A DNA stretch of 64,000 nucleotides from Bradyrhizobium erythrophlei (GTDB taxonomy: Bacteria; Pseudomonadota; Alphaproteobacteria; Rhizobiales; Xanthobacteraceae): contig NZ_LT670818.1 in NCBI RefSeq assembly GCF_900129505.1, forward strand, positions 1,798,001 to 1,862,000, given 5' to 3'. Every line of letters starts with the position of its first letter. Positions within the stretch are counted from its first letter, which is position 1. A model generated the notes under the pieces. It saw nothing but the letters and a program-made list of their open reading frames with translations. It had not been told where the DNA came from and ran no database searches. Below, one piece after another: positions 17,549-28,073 of the stretch. The position numbers and the translations under genes are program-made.

Positions 17549-18898
17549 TCATGGCAGACCCCGAAGCTTGGCAACGTCCTCCGGCGTGATCGCCGAGTGC
17601 TGCGCGCCGAAGCGTGCGGTGACGTAGTTGGCAACGGCTGCGATCTCAGAATCCGAATATGCGCCGCCAAAAGCGGGCATAAATGCGCGGCCAGCGGGAG
17701 TTCGCCTCTCCGCGCCTGAAATAATGACCTGCGCGACATTGATTGCGGTCGGGTCGTTCACGGCGCGGGCGCCCGTCAGCGTCGCGAAGGGGGTGAGCTT
17801 ACTGACGCCCGTCCAACTATGACAGCTTGCGCAGGTTCCTTCGAAAACGGCTTTGCCGAGCGGGTCGACGTTCGCCGCGACACTTTGCCGGTGATCGGCA
17901 GACGCCGGCGTCTGCTTTGGCGCGGGCAAGTCCGGGGTTGAGATCGCCGGCACCGATCGCAGATAGACGACCATTGCGGCGATGTCGCTTTGCGTGAGTT
18001 TGCTGAGGCTCTTGTCCACCGCCTCGGCCATGGGGCCAGCCGACGTGCCGTGGCCATTGGCATGCCCAATGGCAAGATACTGGGACAGTTCGGTATTACT
18101 GAACGCGCCCACACCGCTGTCGCGGTCATTGGTGATGTTATAGGCACGCCAGCCCGCTGCTATGGCGCCGACGAATTTTTGTCTGTTGTCCAGCGCCTGG
18201 AAGAGATCGCGTGGCGTGTGACATTCCCCGCAGTGTCCCAGGGCTTCCGCGAGATAGGCGCCGCGATTCCAATCGGCACTCTGTGCTATATTCGGTTCGA
18301 AGCGCTGGTCCGGATTGAACAGGAATGACCAAATGCCCATCAGCCAACGTTCGTTAAATGGGAATATCAGCGTATCGTCGCGCGGCGGTGCATGAACCGG
18401 CTTGAGACTGAAGAGATACGCCTTGATCGCGAGCGCATCCGAATCGGAGATTAACGTGTAGCTCGCAAACGGCATTGCTGGATAAAGGTGCCTGCCCTCC
18501 CGATCAATTCCGCTGTGAAGCGCTTTCAGGAAATCCGCATCGCTATATTGGCCGACACCCGTTTCCGGGTCAGGTGTGATGTTCGTCGAGTAAAGCGTCC
18601 CGAAGGGCAGGACGAAAGCCAGACCTCCCGCGAACGGCGTGCCACCGGGCGCCGTGTGGCAGGCTTCGCAGTCCGCGGCGCGCGCCAGGTACTGGCCGCG
18701 CTCCACGAGATTGGCGTTCGCGAGTTCCGCAGGCACACCGGTCGGATTGGGCCCGTGACTGTCGGCGATCCGCACGCGTGTGCCGCCCGCAAAATCCATC
18801 GGACCCGGGCCGAGCACGATCCACAAAAACCCGGCGAGCGCTACACCGACGACCACGCAGGGGATGATGTACCAGCACTTGTTTACAGCCCGCTTCAT
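17549..18898 (-). CDS. Membrane-anchored tri-heme cytochrome c (dehydrogenase electron-transfer subunit)
   Basis: A 449-residue protein with an N-terminal membrane anchor (CWYIIPCVVVGVALAGFLWI) and three heme c motifs: CEACH (about residue 77), CGECH (about 223) and CASCH (about 359). Three such domains are typical of the cytochrome subunits that work with alcohol/aldehyde dehydrogenases and with isoquinoline-1-oxidoreductase-type molybdenum enzymes. Its ATG overlaps the stop of the molybdenum subunit by 4 nt, so the two are coupled. It should take electrons from the Mo/2Fe-2S enzyme in the periplasm and pass them to the respiratory chain. First gene inside the left end of the island, last in its operon. 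Confidence 0.88.
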   Translation of the reverse strand: MKRAVNKCWYIIPCVVVGVALAGFLWIVLGPGPMDFAGGTRVRIADSHGPNPTGVPAELANANLVERGQYLARAADCEACHTAPGGTPFAGGLAFVLPFGTLYSTNITPDPETGVGQYSDADFLKALHSGIDREGRHLYPAMPFASYTLISDSDALAIKAYLFSLKPVHAPPRDDTLIFPFNERWLMGIWSFLFNPDQRFEPNIAQSADWNRGAYLAEALGHCGECHTPRDLFQALDNRQKFVGAIAAGWRAYNITNDRDSGVGAFSNTELSQYLAIGHANGHGTSAGPMAEAVDKSLSKLTQSDIAAMVVYLRSVPAISTPDLPAPKQTPASADHRQSVAANVDPLGKAVFEGTCASCHSWTGVSKLTPFATLTGARAVNDPTAINVAQVIISGAERRTPAGRAFMPAFGGAYSDSEIAAVANYVTARFGAQHSAITPEDVAKLRGLP

Positions 18899-21093
18899 GT
18901 GCGTTTGAGATCATTTGAGTTGATGGGTAGCGCGCGGAGTCGCTTTCCGGTGGCGGCAAATATCGCGTTCACGACGGCAGGCGCGACACACGGAACGGCC
19001 AATTCGCCGACGCCGCCCGGCTCCTCGCTGCTGTCGACAAGCGAGATATCCAGCGGCGGCATTTCGTCGATGCGCAGCGCCCGGTAGTCGTGGAAGTTGC
19101 TCTGCTCGACACGCCCGTTCTTCAGCGTTATCTGGCCGTACAGGGCGGCAGATAGTCCGTAGACGATGCCGCTCTGCATCTGGGCAACGATGGTGTCCGG
19201 GTTGATGGCGCGTCCGCAGTCGGCGACGCAGACAATCCGCTTGACCGTTACATCCCCAGTTGGCGTCACGGAGACCTCCGCGACGTTCGCGACGTAGCTG
19301 CCGAAGGCAAAGGCCAGCGCAACACCCCGGCCACTGCCGGCGGGCAGCGGATTCCCCCACTTCGCGAGACGCGCGGCACGTTCCAGAACGACGCTCGCCC
19401 GCGGATGCTCAGCCAGCAAATCCGCGCGATAGCGGACCGGGTCCTGCTTGGCGGTAGAGGCGAGCTCATCGATGAAACCTTCAACCACAAAGGTGTTGCG
19501 CGTCGGTCCGACCCCACGCCACCATCCCGTGTTAATCGCCGGCGACTCCTGTCGTACGTAGTCGATAAAAACGTCGGGAAAGGTGTACGGGCCATACGCG
19601 CCCTCGACCGCGTCCCCATCAAGGCCGCCCTTGAAGAACTGAGGCATCCAACGCGCGGTAGTCGACGAGCCGACCACGCGGTGCGACCAGGCGAGTGGTC
19701 TTCCTGATGGATCCAATCCTGCGGATAGAACATGGTAGTAGTAGGGACGGTAGAAGTCGTGCTGGACATCTTCCTCCCGGCTCCAAATGATTTTGACCGG
19801 GCGGTCAACCTTCTGCGCGATGCGCACCGCCTGCTCGACGACATCGGCCTCAACACGGCGGCCGAAGCCGCCCCCGAGGAATTGGTTGTGTACCTCCACC
19901 GCCTCCAGCGGCAGGCCAGTGATCTTCGCCGCGGCCGACTGCACCCGCGTTGCGGCTTGGGTACCCAGCCAGAGCTCGCATCTATCCCGATGGAGCGCCA
20001 CGGTGCAGTTCATGGGCTCCATCGTCGTATGAGCAAGCAGGGGGTTTTGATACACGGCGTCCACGCGCGTCGCGGCCGCAGCCAGCGACACCGCCACGTC
20101 GCCTTTTTGCGTGGCGATGACACCTTTGCGTTTGGAAGCCGCCGCGAGTTCCGCAGTCAGTGTCTCCGTGGAATACTCGCCTTGCGGACTTGCGTCCCAA
20201 CTAATGTCCAGCAGCGAAAGCCCCTTGCGGGTCGCCCCTGTATGCTCGCCGACAACTGCGACCACGTCATCGAGCACGACAATTTGCGTGACTCCCCTCA
20301 CTGCCTTGGCCTTGCTGTCATCAACCTCGACGACTCGACCGCCCTTGACCGGTGAACTCGCCACCGAGGCAACAAGCAGGCCCGGGATCTGTGTATCAAT
20401 GCCAAACACCGCAACGCCCGTGGACTTGGCAACCGTATCGACGCGCGGGATCGACTTTCCGATGAGCTTGAACTGAGCCGGGTCCTTCAATGACACTTTC
20501 TCTGGTACGGGCATGATCGCGGCCATTGCGGCCAGGGCGCCGTAGCTAAGCTTGCGGCCGCTGGGCGGGTGCGACACATCTCCATTCTCAGCGCAGCAAC
20601 TATCGGCGGGCACTTTCCAGGTGGCGGCCGCTGCGGAGACGAGCATCGTTCGGGCAGTCGCGCCGGCCATGCGGAGCGGAGTCCAAGTCACCCGCACAGA
20701 CAACGAGGCCCCAGTTGTCTGAGTACCCAGGATGGGATTGGCGTAGAGCTTCTCGTCCGCAGGCGCGTGTTCAACGACTACTTTCGGCATCGGAACGTCG
20801 AGTTCTTCGGCGATCAGCATGGTCAGCGCCGTGTAGATACCCTGGCCCATTTCCACATAAGGGATGATGACCGAGATCTTGCCTTCGCTTGTCACCCGAA
20901 TAAAGCCATTAGGCTCAAAAGTAACACTCGCAGGATTTTCGGTCACAGCAGCTCGGCTACCCGTGACTGGAAAGATGAACGGGACGACAAGCCCACCGCC
21001 CAATGCAATGCTTTGGGAGAGAAAGGAGCGGCGGGTTAGTCCAGAAGAAACCGCGACTTCGGCTGCAGTGGTGACGGTCGACTCCATGATCAT
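18895..21093 (-). CDS. Xanthine dehydrogenase-family molybdopterin subunit (IorB-like)
   Basis: A 732-residue large subunit with a Tat signal ([20 protein letters not shown]), consistent with export of a folded cofactor-loaded enzyme. Segments typical of the isoquinoline 1-oxidoreductase beta subunit/aldehyde dehydrogenase group are [39 protein letters not shown] and [20 protein letters not shown]. The C-terminal [20 protein letters not shown] holds the Glu used as catalytic base in this family. It hydroxylates or oxidises an aromatic N-heterocycle or an aldehyde; the true substrate is unknown. It is flanked by the 2Fe-2S and cytochrome partners, each overlapping by 4 nt. Confidence 0.88.
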   Translation of the reverse strand: MIMESTVTTAAEVAVSSGLTRRSFLSQSIALGGGLVVPFIFPVTGSRAAVTENPASVTFEPNGFIRVTSEGKISVIIPYVEMGQGIYTALTMLIAEELDVPMPKVVVEHAPADEKLYANPILGTQTTGASLSVRVTWTPLRMAGATARTMLVSAAAATWKVPADSCCAENGDVSHPPSGRKLSYGALAAMAAIMPVPEKVSLKDPAQFKLIGKSIPRVDTVAKSTGVAVFGIDTQIPGLLVASVASSPVKGGRVVEVDDSKAKAVRGVTQIVVLDDVVAVVGEHTGATRKGLSLLDISWDASPQGEYSTETLTAELAAASKRKGVIATQKGDVAVSLAAAATRVDAVYQNPLLAHTTMEPMNCTVALHRDRCELWLGTQAATRVQSAAAKITGLPLEAVEVHNQFLGGGFGRRVEADVVEQAVRIAQKVDRPVKIIWSREEDVQHDFYRPYYYHVLSAGLDPSGRPLAWSHRVVGSSTTARWMPQFFKGGLDGDAVEGAYGPYTFPDVFIDYVRQESPAINTGWWRGVGPTRNTFVVEGFIDELASTAKQDPVRYRADLLAEHPRASVVLERAARLAKWGNPLPAGSGRGVALAFAFGSYVANVAEVSVTPTGDVTVKRIVCVADCGRAINPDTIVAQMQSGIVYGLSAALYGQITLKNGRVEQSNFHDYRALRIDEMPPLDISLVDSSEEPGGVGELAVPCVAPAVVNAIFAATGKRLRALPINSNDLKRT

Positions 21094-21617
21094 CTCTCCG
21101 TGAATGAGCGTGCGGCAGCGGCGGGATCGGCTGCGGCTTTAATGGCTTCGCGGATTCGGGTGTAGGTGCCACATCGACAGATGTTGCCGGCCATAGCAGC
21201 GTCGATGTCTGCATCGTCTGGGTGCGGCGTATCGGCAAGCAATGCGGCCGCCGACATCAATTGTCCCGACTGGCAGTATCCGCATTGCGGCACTTCGTGC
21301 CTGATCCACGCGGTCTGCAGCCGTCGACCCACCGGTGTCGCGCCCAGCGCCTCGATCGTTGTGACAGATTTGCCTTTGACGCCGCTGATTGGCAAAAGGC
21401 ATGAGCGTGTTGCGACGCCGTCAACGTGGACGGTACAGGCGCCGCACAACGCCGCGCCGCAGCCAAACTTTGTACCCATCATACCGAGCACATCGCGAAG
21501 CACCCAGAGCAACGGCGTGTCATCGTCGACATCGAGAGTGTGAGTTCTGCCGTTGATTGTCACCATAGGGCGTGAAGCCGAGTCTTCTGATGAAGTCACT
21601 TGGTCCATCCTTTTCAC
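21090..21617 (-). CDS. (2Fe-2S)-binding subunit of molybdenum hydroxylase (IorA-like)
   Basis: A 175-residue small subunit with two 2Fe-2S clusters: the plant-ferredoxin-type site [17 protein letters not shown] and the all-alpha site with CGYCQSGQ and [15 protein letters not shown]. It transfers electrons from the molybdenum centre to the cytochrome c subunit. It has no signal peptide and is presumably carried out together with the Tat-tagged large subunit (known for this enzyme group). First gene of the operon. Confidence 0.9.
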   Translation of the reverse strand: MKRMDQVTSSEDSASRPMVTINGRTHTLDVDDDTPLLWVLRDVLGMMGTKFGCGAALCGACTVHVDGVATRSCLLPISGVKGKSVTTIEALGATPVGRRLQTAWIRHEVPQCGYCQSGQLMSAAALLADTPHPDDADIDAAMAGNICRCGTYTRIREAIKAAADPAAAARSFTER

Positions 21618-21680
21618 GGGCGATCTTTACTCTCGTTCCGGTCTTTAGTTGCCTTCCGAACAAGACGTTCGCGAATTCCT

Positions 21681-22178
21681 CTAAGCGGCAGGCTCCCGGT
21701 GCCGGACGTCACGCCGGTGAAACGCGCGCTTGTTTTCATCGACTGTCACGCCGAAGCCGGGGCCCGTGGGACTGTGAGCTGGAAATCGCGATAGACCGTC
21801 GGAGTCACCACGATGGTGTCCTATAACAGCAGTGGACCGAGCAATTGGCAAACCCAGCGCAAGGTCGGGAGTGTGGAGAATAGCTGCGCCGAAGCGGCGG
21901 TCCCTACGCCGCTTTCCATCATACCGCCGCCGAAAAAGCGAGATGCCGGCGGACTCCGCGACCGCTGCCACTTTGCGCGTATTGGTGAAACCACCATGCT
22001 TGGTTACCTTGAGTGAGAAGGCGTCGACGGCCCCTAAGCGCGCGAAGGCGAACGCGTCCTCGACTGTCTCGAGCGGCTCGTCCGCCATGATCGGTACGGT
22101 GATCTTCGCCATCGCGAGTTTGTGAGGCCGGATTGTCAGCAGATTGCAGGGGATTGCCTCGATCGAAGTGATTTTCAT
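21681..22178 (-). pseudogene. Decayed muconate cycloisomerase-like gene (enolase superfamily)
   Basis: The frame from ATG 22178 starts MKITSIEAIPCNLLTIRPHK, the usual N-terminus of muconate/chloromuconate cycloisomerases. It then jumps directly to KITVPIMADEPLETVEDAF, which in intact relatives lies some 200 residues later: an in-frame internal deletion that removes the catalytic Lys region. A frameshift near 21930 moves MESGVGTAASAQLFSTLPTL to another frame, which carries a TAG stop, and a second shift restores PTGPGFGVTVDENKRAF near the end. The gene cannot make a working enzyme. It shows that the island once carried an aromatic ring-cleavage step. Confidence 0.82.
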
Positions 22179-22246
22179 GAAGCTTAGTCCTTTTCCATTG
22201 GTAGCAAGCGCGCGGTTCCCTCTTGCCGAATGCTCAGGAGGCGCGA

Positions 22247-22768
22247 TCAAGAATTGCTCCGTCGGGTGGCCTCGAATAAAAACCATGTGCGCCGCTCGGC
22301 TTGATCGACCCAATTTTCCAACAGGCTTGCACTGGCAACATCGCCATGCTCGTCGCAAAGGCCATGCGTTTCGCGCAGGTTGGTCGCCAATTGCTTGTTG
22401 TCGTCGCGCAGTTCGGCGAGCATGTCCAAGGGCGTAACGTAATCGGCGTCGTTATCCAGAAAACGTTGCAAACAGCCAATGTGGCCGATCGAACGCAGCG
22501 TCGTTCCGCCGATCTTGCGAACGCGCTCAGCGATTGCGTCTGTGGTGGCGAAGATTTGCTCGGCATGTTCGTCGAGCAAAAGATGATAGTCGCGGAAATG
22601 TGGTCCCGACATATGCCAATGAAAGTTCTTCGCTTTCAGATACAGCGCGAACATGTCCGCTAGAAGAATATTGAGAGCACCTGATATGTCCCGAACTGCG
22701 TTTGATCCGAGGTCTGTTGGCGTTTCAAGCGAGGCGATCTGCAAAGCTTTGGCATCGCGAACGTTCAT
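22247..22768 (-). CDS. Dps-like ferritin, starvation DNA-protection protein
   Basis: A 173-residue protein of the Dps family. LYLKAKNFHWHMSGPHFRDY holds the ferroxidase His, and LLLDEHAEQIFATTDAIAER supplies the Asp/Glu ligands at the dimer interface. Such proteins form 12-mers that oxidise Fe2+ with peroxide and shield DNA. It lies in the minus-strand block between the haloperoxidase-like gene and the cycloisomerase remnant, suggesting an oxidative-stress role in the island. Confidence 0.88.
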   Translation of the reverse strand: MNVRDAKALQIASLETPTDLGSNAVRDISGALNILLADMFALYLKAKNFHWHMSGPHFRDYHLLLDEHAEQIFATTDAIAERVRKIGGTTLRSIGHIGCLQRFLDNDADYVTPLDMLAELRDDNKQLATNLRETHGLCDEHGDVASASLLENWVDQAERRTWFLFEATRRSNS

Positions 22769-22881
22769 TTGTCATCTCCTTCCAAGTTATCGCAACTCTC
22801 GTGTAAATCTGCCGCTACGCTCGGCCATCAGTGCGTGCATTGGGGGACGCTCGCACAGAGGCCGAACGCGTGCGGCGGACC

Positions 22882-23919
22882 CTAGGCAGCCCTGCGCGCT
22901 TCCTTGCGTTCGATGAACGCGAGCAGATCGGCGCTCACCTCGTCCTTGTGCGTCGTGCACAGACCATGTGGGGCGCCCTTGTAGACCTTCAGAGTTGCGC
23001 CCTTGATGAGCTCGGACTGGAGCTGGCCGGCATCGGCGAATGGCACGATCTGGTCGTCGTCGCCCTGAATGACGAGCGTTGGCACGTCGAACTTCTTCAA
23101 GTCCTCGGTTTGATCCGTCTCCGAGAACGCCTGAATGCAGAAGTATGCGGCAGGGAAGCCCGCCATCATGCCTTGCAGCCAGAACGACTCGCGCACGCCT
23201 TCCGAGACCTTCGCCCCTGGGCGGTTGTAGCCGTAGAACGCCAGGCTGAGATCCTTCCAGAACTGCGAACGGTCGGCGACGACGCCGGAGCGAAGGCCGT
23301 CAAACACCGTGATCGGCAGGCCGCCCGGGTTGGCGGACGTCTTCAGCATCAGAGGCGGTACCGAGGCGATCAGCACGGCCTTGGCCACGCGCTTCGTGCC
23401 GTGGCGGCCAATATAGCGGGCGACTTCACCACCGCCCGTCGAGTGGCCGACATGAATGGCATTCTTGAGGTCGAGCTTCTGGACGAGCTCTGCGAGGTCG
23501 TCGGCGTAAGTATCCATGTCGTTGCCGGTCCACGGCTGGCTCGACCGTCCGTGGCCACGCCGGTCGTGCGCGATGCAGCGATAGCCGCGGGATGCGAGGT
23601 AAAACATTTGGTCTTCGAATGCATCCGAGGAGAGAGGCCAGCCGTGGCTAAAGACCACCGGCTGCCCGGAGCCCCAATCTTTGTAGTAAATCTGCGTGCC
23701 GTCTTTAGTTGTGAAGGTACTCATGGTTCGGTTTCCTTTCGTTAGGTCGGAATGGGAGGTGTTTGCCTGCTCGGAAGTTGCAGCCATCACAACTGCCGGC
23801 AGGCTCGCGGCAGCGGCAACGCCAGCGCTGCCGATCAGAAACCGACGGCGAGATGGAGAAGGAGGCGCTGTTGGGGCGATAGCTGAAATGTCGAGTTTGG
23901 TGAGTGTGATAGTCGACAT
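22882..23919 (-). CDS. Tat-exported alpha/beta hydrolase, non-heme chloroperoxidase-like
   Basis: A 345-residue protein from ATG 23919, which has AAGGAGA 7 nt upstream. A Tat signal peptide comes first ([20 protein letters not shown]). The hydrolase body begins at residue 66 with [20 protein letters not shown], matching the normal N-terminus of cofactor-free haloperoxidases. Catalytic elements: GHSTGG (Ser), GDDDQIV (Asp) and GAPHGLCTT (His). A second start (ATG 23724 with AAAGGA 9 nt upstream) sits exactly where the ordinary cytosolic form would begin. Relatives form peracids from acetate and H2O2 or act as esterases. It follows the old yellow enzyme gene by 47 nt. Confidence 0.85.
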   Translation of the reverse strand: MSTITLTKLDISAIAPTAPPSPSRRRFLIGSAGVAAAASLPAVVMAATSEQANTSHSDLTKGNRTMSTFTTKDGTQIYYKDWGSGQPVVFSHGWPLSSDAFEDQMFYLASRGYRCIAHDRRGHGRSSQPWTGNDMDTYADDLAELVQKLDLKNAIHVGHSTGGGEVARYIGRHGTKRVAKAVLIASVPPLMLKTSANPGGLPITVFDGLRSGVVADRSQFWKDLSLAFYGYNRPGAKVSEGVRESFWLQGMMAGFPAAYFCIQAFSETDQTEDLKKFDVPTLVIQGDDDQIVPFADAGQLQSELIKGATLKVYKGAPHGLCTTHKDEVSADLLAFIERKEARRAA

Positions 23920-23966
23920 CGTAGATCTCCTTACAAACAAAGCGACGATCTGGAGCGGACATTTCC

Positions 23967-25109
23967 TTAGTCAGCGATGAGCGCGCGCCCGTTGCGATAA
24001 GGGGGATAGTCGACATATCCTCCGGCGCCGCCACCGTAGTAAGTTTCGCGCTCCGGTTCGGCGAGCGGCCAGCCGTTCCTGAGCCGCGCAACCAGATCGG
24101 GGTTGGCGATGAACGGTTGACCAAAGGCGGCGAGGTCGATCGTGCCAGAAGCGATCAATTCGTTTGCTTTCGCCAGCGTTTGGCCGCCGGCCAGGATCAG
24201 CGCACCCTTGTCGAACGTCGGCCGCAGTTTGCGCAGTAGGTTGTGCACCCTATCGCTGACCCCACCGGGCATCGAGGCCACCCGGAATCCGGACTGGTCC
24301 ATGAAATGGATGTAGGCGATCCTTCGGTCCGCGAGTTCGCGGCCGAGTTGGAGATAGGTCTGCTCGGCGTCAGGATAGGGCGGCATGTCGGAGATCTGAC
24401 CGAAGGGGGAGAAACGGATGCCGACCCGCTGCGAGCCGATCCGGGCGTTGACCGCGTCCACCACCTCCAATGTGAATCTGAGGCGGTTTTCCATGAGGTC
24501 GGCGGAATAGCGGTCCGTCCGGTCGTTCACGAGCGGGTTCAAGAACTGCTCGAAGAGATATCCGTTCGCCGCGTGCAACTCGACGCCGTCGAACCCTGCC
24601 GCGACCGCGTTGTCGGCCGCGATCGCAAAATCCTCGACCACCCGACCGACTTCCGTCGCGGTCAGCGCATATGGAGCCGAGACGGGAAGGAAGCGCGGCC
24701 GGCCCTCTTCGTCGTAGCCGAAGGCCATGGCGCCTCGCGCGATCCGGTCCGTCGCGCTAACCGGCTGGCGGCCCTTCTCCTGGATTGAGAAGTGAGATAC
24801 GCGCCCGACGTGCCACAGCTGCGCGAAGATGCGGCCTCCCGCGCTGTGTACCGAGCGCGTCACCTTGCGCCAACCGGCGATCTGGTCCGACAAAAAGATT
24901 CCCGGGTTGAAGACATAACCCTGACCCTGACGGGAAATCGGCGTTCCTTCGGAGATGATCAGTCCGGCCGTCGAACGCTGGGCATAGTAGAGCGCGATGA
25001 GTTCGTCCGCGGCATCGTGTTTTGCGCGCGCCCGGGTGAGTGGCGCCATAACAATGCGGTTAGGGAGCAGGAGACCGGAAAGATCGTAGCTGTCGAAGAG
25101 ATCGGACAT
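23967..25109 (-). CDS. Old yellow enzyme-family alkene reductase (NemA-like)
   Basis: A 380-residue FMN flavoprotein of the NemA/OYE class. It begins [26 protein letters not shown]; the substrate-binding pair and adjacent loop are in [20 protein letters not shown], and the FMN-phosphate part is [15 protein letters not shown]. It reduces activated C=C bonds of enones, maleimides or nitro compounds using NADPH. Located downstream of a LysR gene on the same strand and just upstream of the haloperoxidase-like gene, likely an electrophile-response operon. Confidence 0.92.
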   Translation of the reverse strand: MSDLFDSYDLSGLLLPNRIVMAPLTRARAKHDAADELIALYYAQRSTAGLIISEGTPISRQGQGYVFNPGIFLSDQIAGWRKVTRSVHSAGGRIFAQLWHVGRVSHFSIQEKGRQPVSATDRIARGAMAFGYDEEGRPRFLPVSAPYALTATEVGRVVEDFAIAADNAVAAGFDGVELHAANGYLFEQFLNPLVNDRTDRYSADLMENRLRFTLEVVDAVNARIGSQRVGIRFSPFGQISDMPPYPDAEQTYLQLGRELADRRIAYIHFMDQSGFRVASMPGGVSDRVHNLLRKLRPTFDKGALILAGGQTLAKANELIASGTIDLAAFGQPFIANPDLVARLRNGWPLAEPERETYYGGGAGGYVDYPPYRNGRALIAD

Positions 25110-25505
25110 GGGAGCAGCTTCCTTCGGATTGGCCGCCTCTCGGCTGACCGCTTCCGGCTAGATGGCACAGCCGATCCGGGAGATCTACCAACCGAGCTGT
25201 CCTCACTTTGCGGACCAAGCGTCCGCAATCATTGATCTGGCTTCGTGGAGCACGCTTAGATCCTTCAACAGATCACGGTCGTGCGGTACCGACTTCCCAC
25301 CATCCCTGATGTCCGATGCCTGTCGGCGAACTGTACGAGGCCACCGATCTCTTGGCTTGGCTCGCGAGTGGAAAATGGCCGTATGACCGCCCAGACTATC
25401 TGTATTGATGGGGGGGCCGCTGTGGAGATTCAGTATGGTGATTGCTAAGATTTTTTTGCAAAACGAGTGGTTCTATTCAGCGATCAAGCGCGCCCACACC
25501 TCACG
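25110..25505. other. 396-bp region without a recognised gene
   Basis: Separates the LysR gene from the old yellow enzyme gene, both on the minus strand. Short open frames exist on both strands but none shows a ribosome site or family resemblance. It presumably holds the promoter of the old yellow enzyme operon. Confidence 0.4.
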
Positions 25506-26402
25506 CTATTTATGCGCTCTCTCAAGCGGTAGATATTCGCTCATGAAATCGATGAACGCCCGCAGCTTGGGGGTGATTTGCCTTCCGGACGGCCATAGCA
25601 GCCGGAAGGTGTTTTGCTCGGTCGTGTATTCGTCCAGAACCGTCACCAACGCACCCGTATCAAGGGCGGCCCGCACCGAAAACTCGGACATGTAGGCGAT
25701 GCCCAAGCCTTCGAGCGCGAAGCAAAGGCGGGCCTCGTTGGAATTGCACGTCAGCTTGGTCGCGAATTGCGGTTCTGATTCGTTAGGTCCTCGCCGTAAT
25801 TGCCAGCGTTGCAATTTGCCGGTGTCGGGCATTCGAAACTGAATGCAGGCGTGCGCGGAAAGCTCGCCCGGGTGCATGGGTTTTCCGCGGCGCTCGAAAT
25901 AGCCGGGCGCGCCGACGAGTAGCATGCGGAAGTGGCCAAGCAGCCGGGATTTCAAACGAGAATCCTCGATCTCACCACTGCGCACGACAGCATCGAAGCC
26001 TTCCTCGATCACATCGACCTTCCGGTTGTCGAATTCAACATCGAGTTCGACCTCAGGATAGCGTCTCTGAAACTCGGCGAGTGCCGGAAGGAAGGGATCC
26101 CCGACCAATGGCAATCCGATGCGCAGCCGTCCCTTCGGCACTGTTGATACCTGAGACAGCTCCGCCTCCGCGGCATCGAACTCGCCCAGAATGCGACGAG
26201 CCCGTTCGAGGAACATTTCGCCTTCGGCCGTCAGCGTGACGCTGCGGGTGCTTCGATGAAACAACCTCACGCCCAGGTTCTCTTCCAACCGACTCACGCT
26301 CTTGCCGATGCCGGAGGCCGAAATACCGAGAATACGGCCGGCAGCCACAAAGCTGCGCGTTTCGGCCGCTTGAACGAAAACATTGAGCGCAAGGCTATCC
26401 AT
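25506..26402 (-). CDS. LysR-family transcriptional regulator
   Basis: A 298-residue regulator. The N-terminal winged helix-turn-helix is MDSLALNVFVQAAETRSFVAAGRILGISASGIGKSVSRLE in outline, followed by the linker helix and an effector domain beginning PKGRLRIGLPLVGDPFL. The ASGIGKSVSRLE variant and the GRLRIGLP start place it among the DsdC/AaeR-like LysR proteins that often respond to aromatic or quinone compounds. It is divergent from fumC (151-bp gap) and upstream of the old yellow enzyme gene, so it may control either or both. Confidence 0.88.
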   Translation of the reverse strand: MDSLALNVFVQAAETRSFVAAGRILGISASGIGKSVSRLEENLGVRLFHRSTRSVTLTAEGEMFLERARRILGEFDAAEAELSQVSTVPKGRLRIGLPLVGDPFLPALAEFQRRYPEVELDVEFDNRKVDVIEEGFDAVVRSGEIEDSRLKSRLLGHFRMLLVGAPGYFERRGKPMHPGELSAHACIQFRMPDTGKLQRWQLRRGPNESEPQFATKLTCNSNEARLCFALEGLGIAYMSEFSVRAALDTGALVTVLDEYTTEQNTFRLLWPSGRQITPKLRAFIDFMSEYLPLERAHK

Positions 26403-26552
26403 GGCAGCACGCGCTTTCCGGACACATCGTCCACTCTATGAGGATTGTTACCCCAGTTAATTGATACGCGGAAGGACGCTATCTCCGTTTTCAGGTCACT
26501 CAAGGGTGGCCAAGCAGCTAGCAAATCAAAGATTGAACCCAGGAGAGATCAT

Positions 26553-27977
26553 ATGGTCGACATGAGAAAAGAGAGCGATAGCCTCGGTGTGGTTGAGGTG
26601 CCAGCGGACAAGCTGTGGGGCGCTCAAACCCAGCGCTCGCTCGAGCATTTCAGCATCGGGAAGGACTTGATGCCCCGAGAAATGATCACCGCCTACGCCA
26701 CCTTGAAGAAGGCCGCCGCCACCGCGAACCATGCCGGAAAGCGGCTCAACGATCAGCGTTACAAGTTGATCGTTCAGACTTGCGACGAAATTCTCGCCGG
26801 CCAGCATCACGACATGTTCCCTTTGCATGTGTGGATGACGGGAAGCGGCACCCAATTCAACATGAACGTCAATGAAGTGATCTCGAACCGTTGCTGCCAA
26901 CTCGCGGGTACACCGCTCGGAAGCAAGACGCCGGTTCACCCCAACGATCACGTCAACATGGCGCAATCATCGAACGATTCATTTCCGTCTGCCATGTATA
27001 TCGCGGCGGCCGTGAACGCAAAGCAGCGTCTGATACCAGCGGTCACCGCCTTGCACGATGCGATCAGCGCGAAGGCGCATGCCTGGCGCGACATCGTTAA
27101 GATCGGGCGGACGCATATGCAGGACGCCACTCCTCTGACATTGGGCCAGGAATGGTCCGGCTATGCCGGCATGCTGGCTGACGATCTGGAGCGGATCGAA
27201 GCAGCCCTGCAAGGGGTGTATCGCCTGGCCCTGGGCGGCACGGCGGTCGGAACCGGCATTAACTCCGCGCCTGGCTTTGCCGAGGCGGCGGCCGCCGAGA
27301 TCGCCAGGCTCACCGGCCTACCCTTCGTCACCGCGCCCAACAAGTTCACGGTGCAGGGCGCCCACGATGCGCTGGTCCAGTTATCCGGCACGCTTCGTAC
27401 CCTGGCGGTGTCGCTGTACAAGATCGGCAACGACATTCGCCTGATGTCCTGCGGACCTCGCGCGGGATTTGCGGAATTGGAAATCCCGGAAAATGAGCCG
27501 GGCTCCTCGATCATGCCTGGCAAGGTCAATCCGACCCAGTGCGAAGCGCTGACAATGATCGCCGTGCAGGTCATGGCCAATGACGTTGCGGTGGGCTTTG
27601 GCGGCGCGGGCGGCTACCTCGAAATGAACGTCTACAAGCCGTTGATCATCTTCAACATTACCCACTCCATCACTCTCATGACCGATGGCTGCGTCAACTT
27701 CCGGAAGTTCCTGGTCGAGGGCACCAAGCCCAACCTGAAGAAGATCAACGAATACGTCGAACGTTCGCTCATGCTTGTGACGGCACTTTCGCCCGTCATC
27801 GGTTACGACAAGGCGTCAAAGATCGCCCACTACGCCATGGACAACGATCTCACGCTGAAAGCTGCGGCGTTGAAATTGGGCTTTGTCACGGAAGCCGAAT
27901 TCGACCGTGTCGTCGATCCCAAGAAAATGGTGACGCCCTATGTGGCGGCCGCACCCTCGACTGCAAGCGCGGCCTAA
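26553..27977 (+). CDS. fumC: Class II fumarate hydratase (fumarase C)
   Basis: A 474-residue iron-free fumarase that interconverts fumarate and malate. Signature elements are [38 protein letters not shown], the family signature [16 protein letters not shown] and the C-terminal helix [22 protein letters not shown] sits just before ATG 26553; upstream in-frame ATGs lack this. Being free of Fe-S clusters, FumC is the oxidant-resistant fumarase, and its presence on an island full of redox genes is notable. It is divergent from the LysR gene and followed by a hairpin. Confidence 0.93.
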   Translation: MVDMRKESDSLGVVEVPADKLWGAQTQRSLEHFSIGKDLMPREMITAYATLKKAAATANHAGKRLNDQRYKLIVQTCDEILAGQHHDMFPLHVWMTGSGTQFNMNVNEVISNRCCQLAGTPLGSKTPVHPNDHVNMAQSSNDSFPSAMYIAAAVNAKQRLIPAVTALHDAISAKAHAWRDIVKIGRTHMQDATPLTLGQEWSGYAGMLADDLERIEAALQGVYRLALGGTAVGTGINSAPGFAEAAAAEIARLTGLPFVTAPNKFTVQGAHDALVQLSGTLRTLAVSLYKIGNDIRLMSCGPRAGFAELEIPENEPGSSIMPGKVNPTQCEALTMIAVQVMANDVAVGFGGAGGYLEMNVYKPLIIFNITHSITLMTDGCVNFRKFLVEGTKPNLKKINEYVERSLMLVTALSPVIGYDKASKIAHYAMDNDLTLKAAALKLGFVTEAEFDRVVDPKKMVTPYVAAAPSTASAA

Positions 27978-27997
27978 GCACCACTACTGACAAGGTT

Positions 27998-28028
27998 GGA
28001 GCCGGCTCGATCGCTTCGAGCCGGTTCC
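27998..28028 (+). terminator. Hairpin after fumC
   Basis: Inverted repeat of 13 bp (GGAGCCGGCTCGA and TCGAGCCGGTTCC, one G.T pair) around a 5-nt loop, 20 bp past the fumC stop. No T tract follows, so it may be a weak terminator or an mRNA stabiliser. Confidence 0.45.
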
Positions 28029-28073
28029 ACAGGCAACCGATCTTTCCAATGCAACGGATTGTGAGAACCTCGC

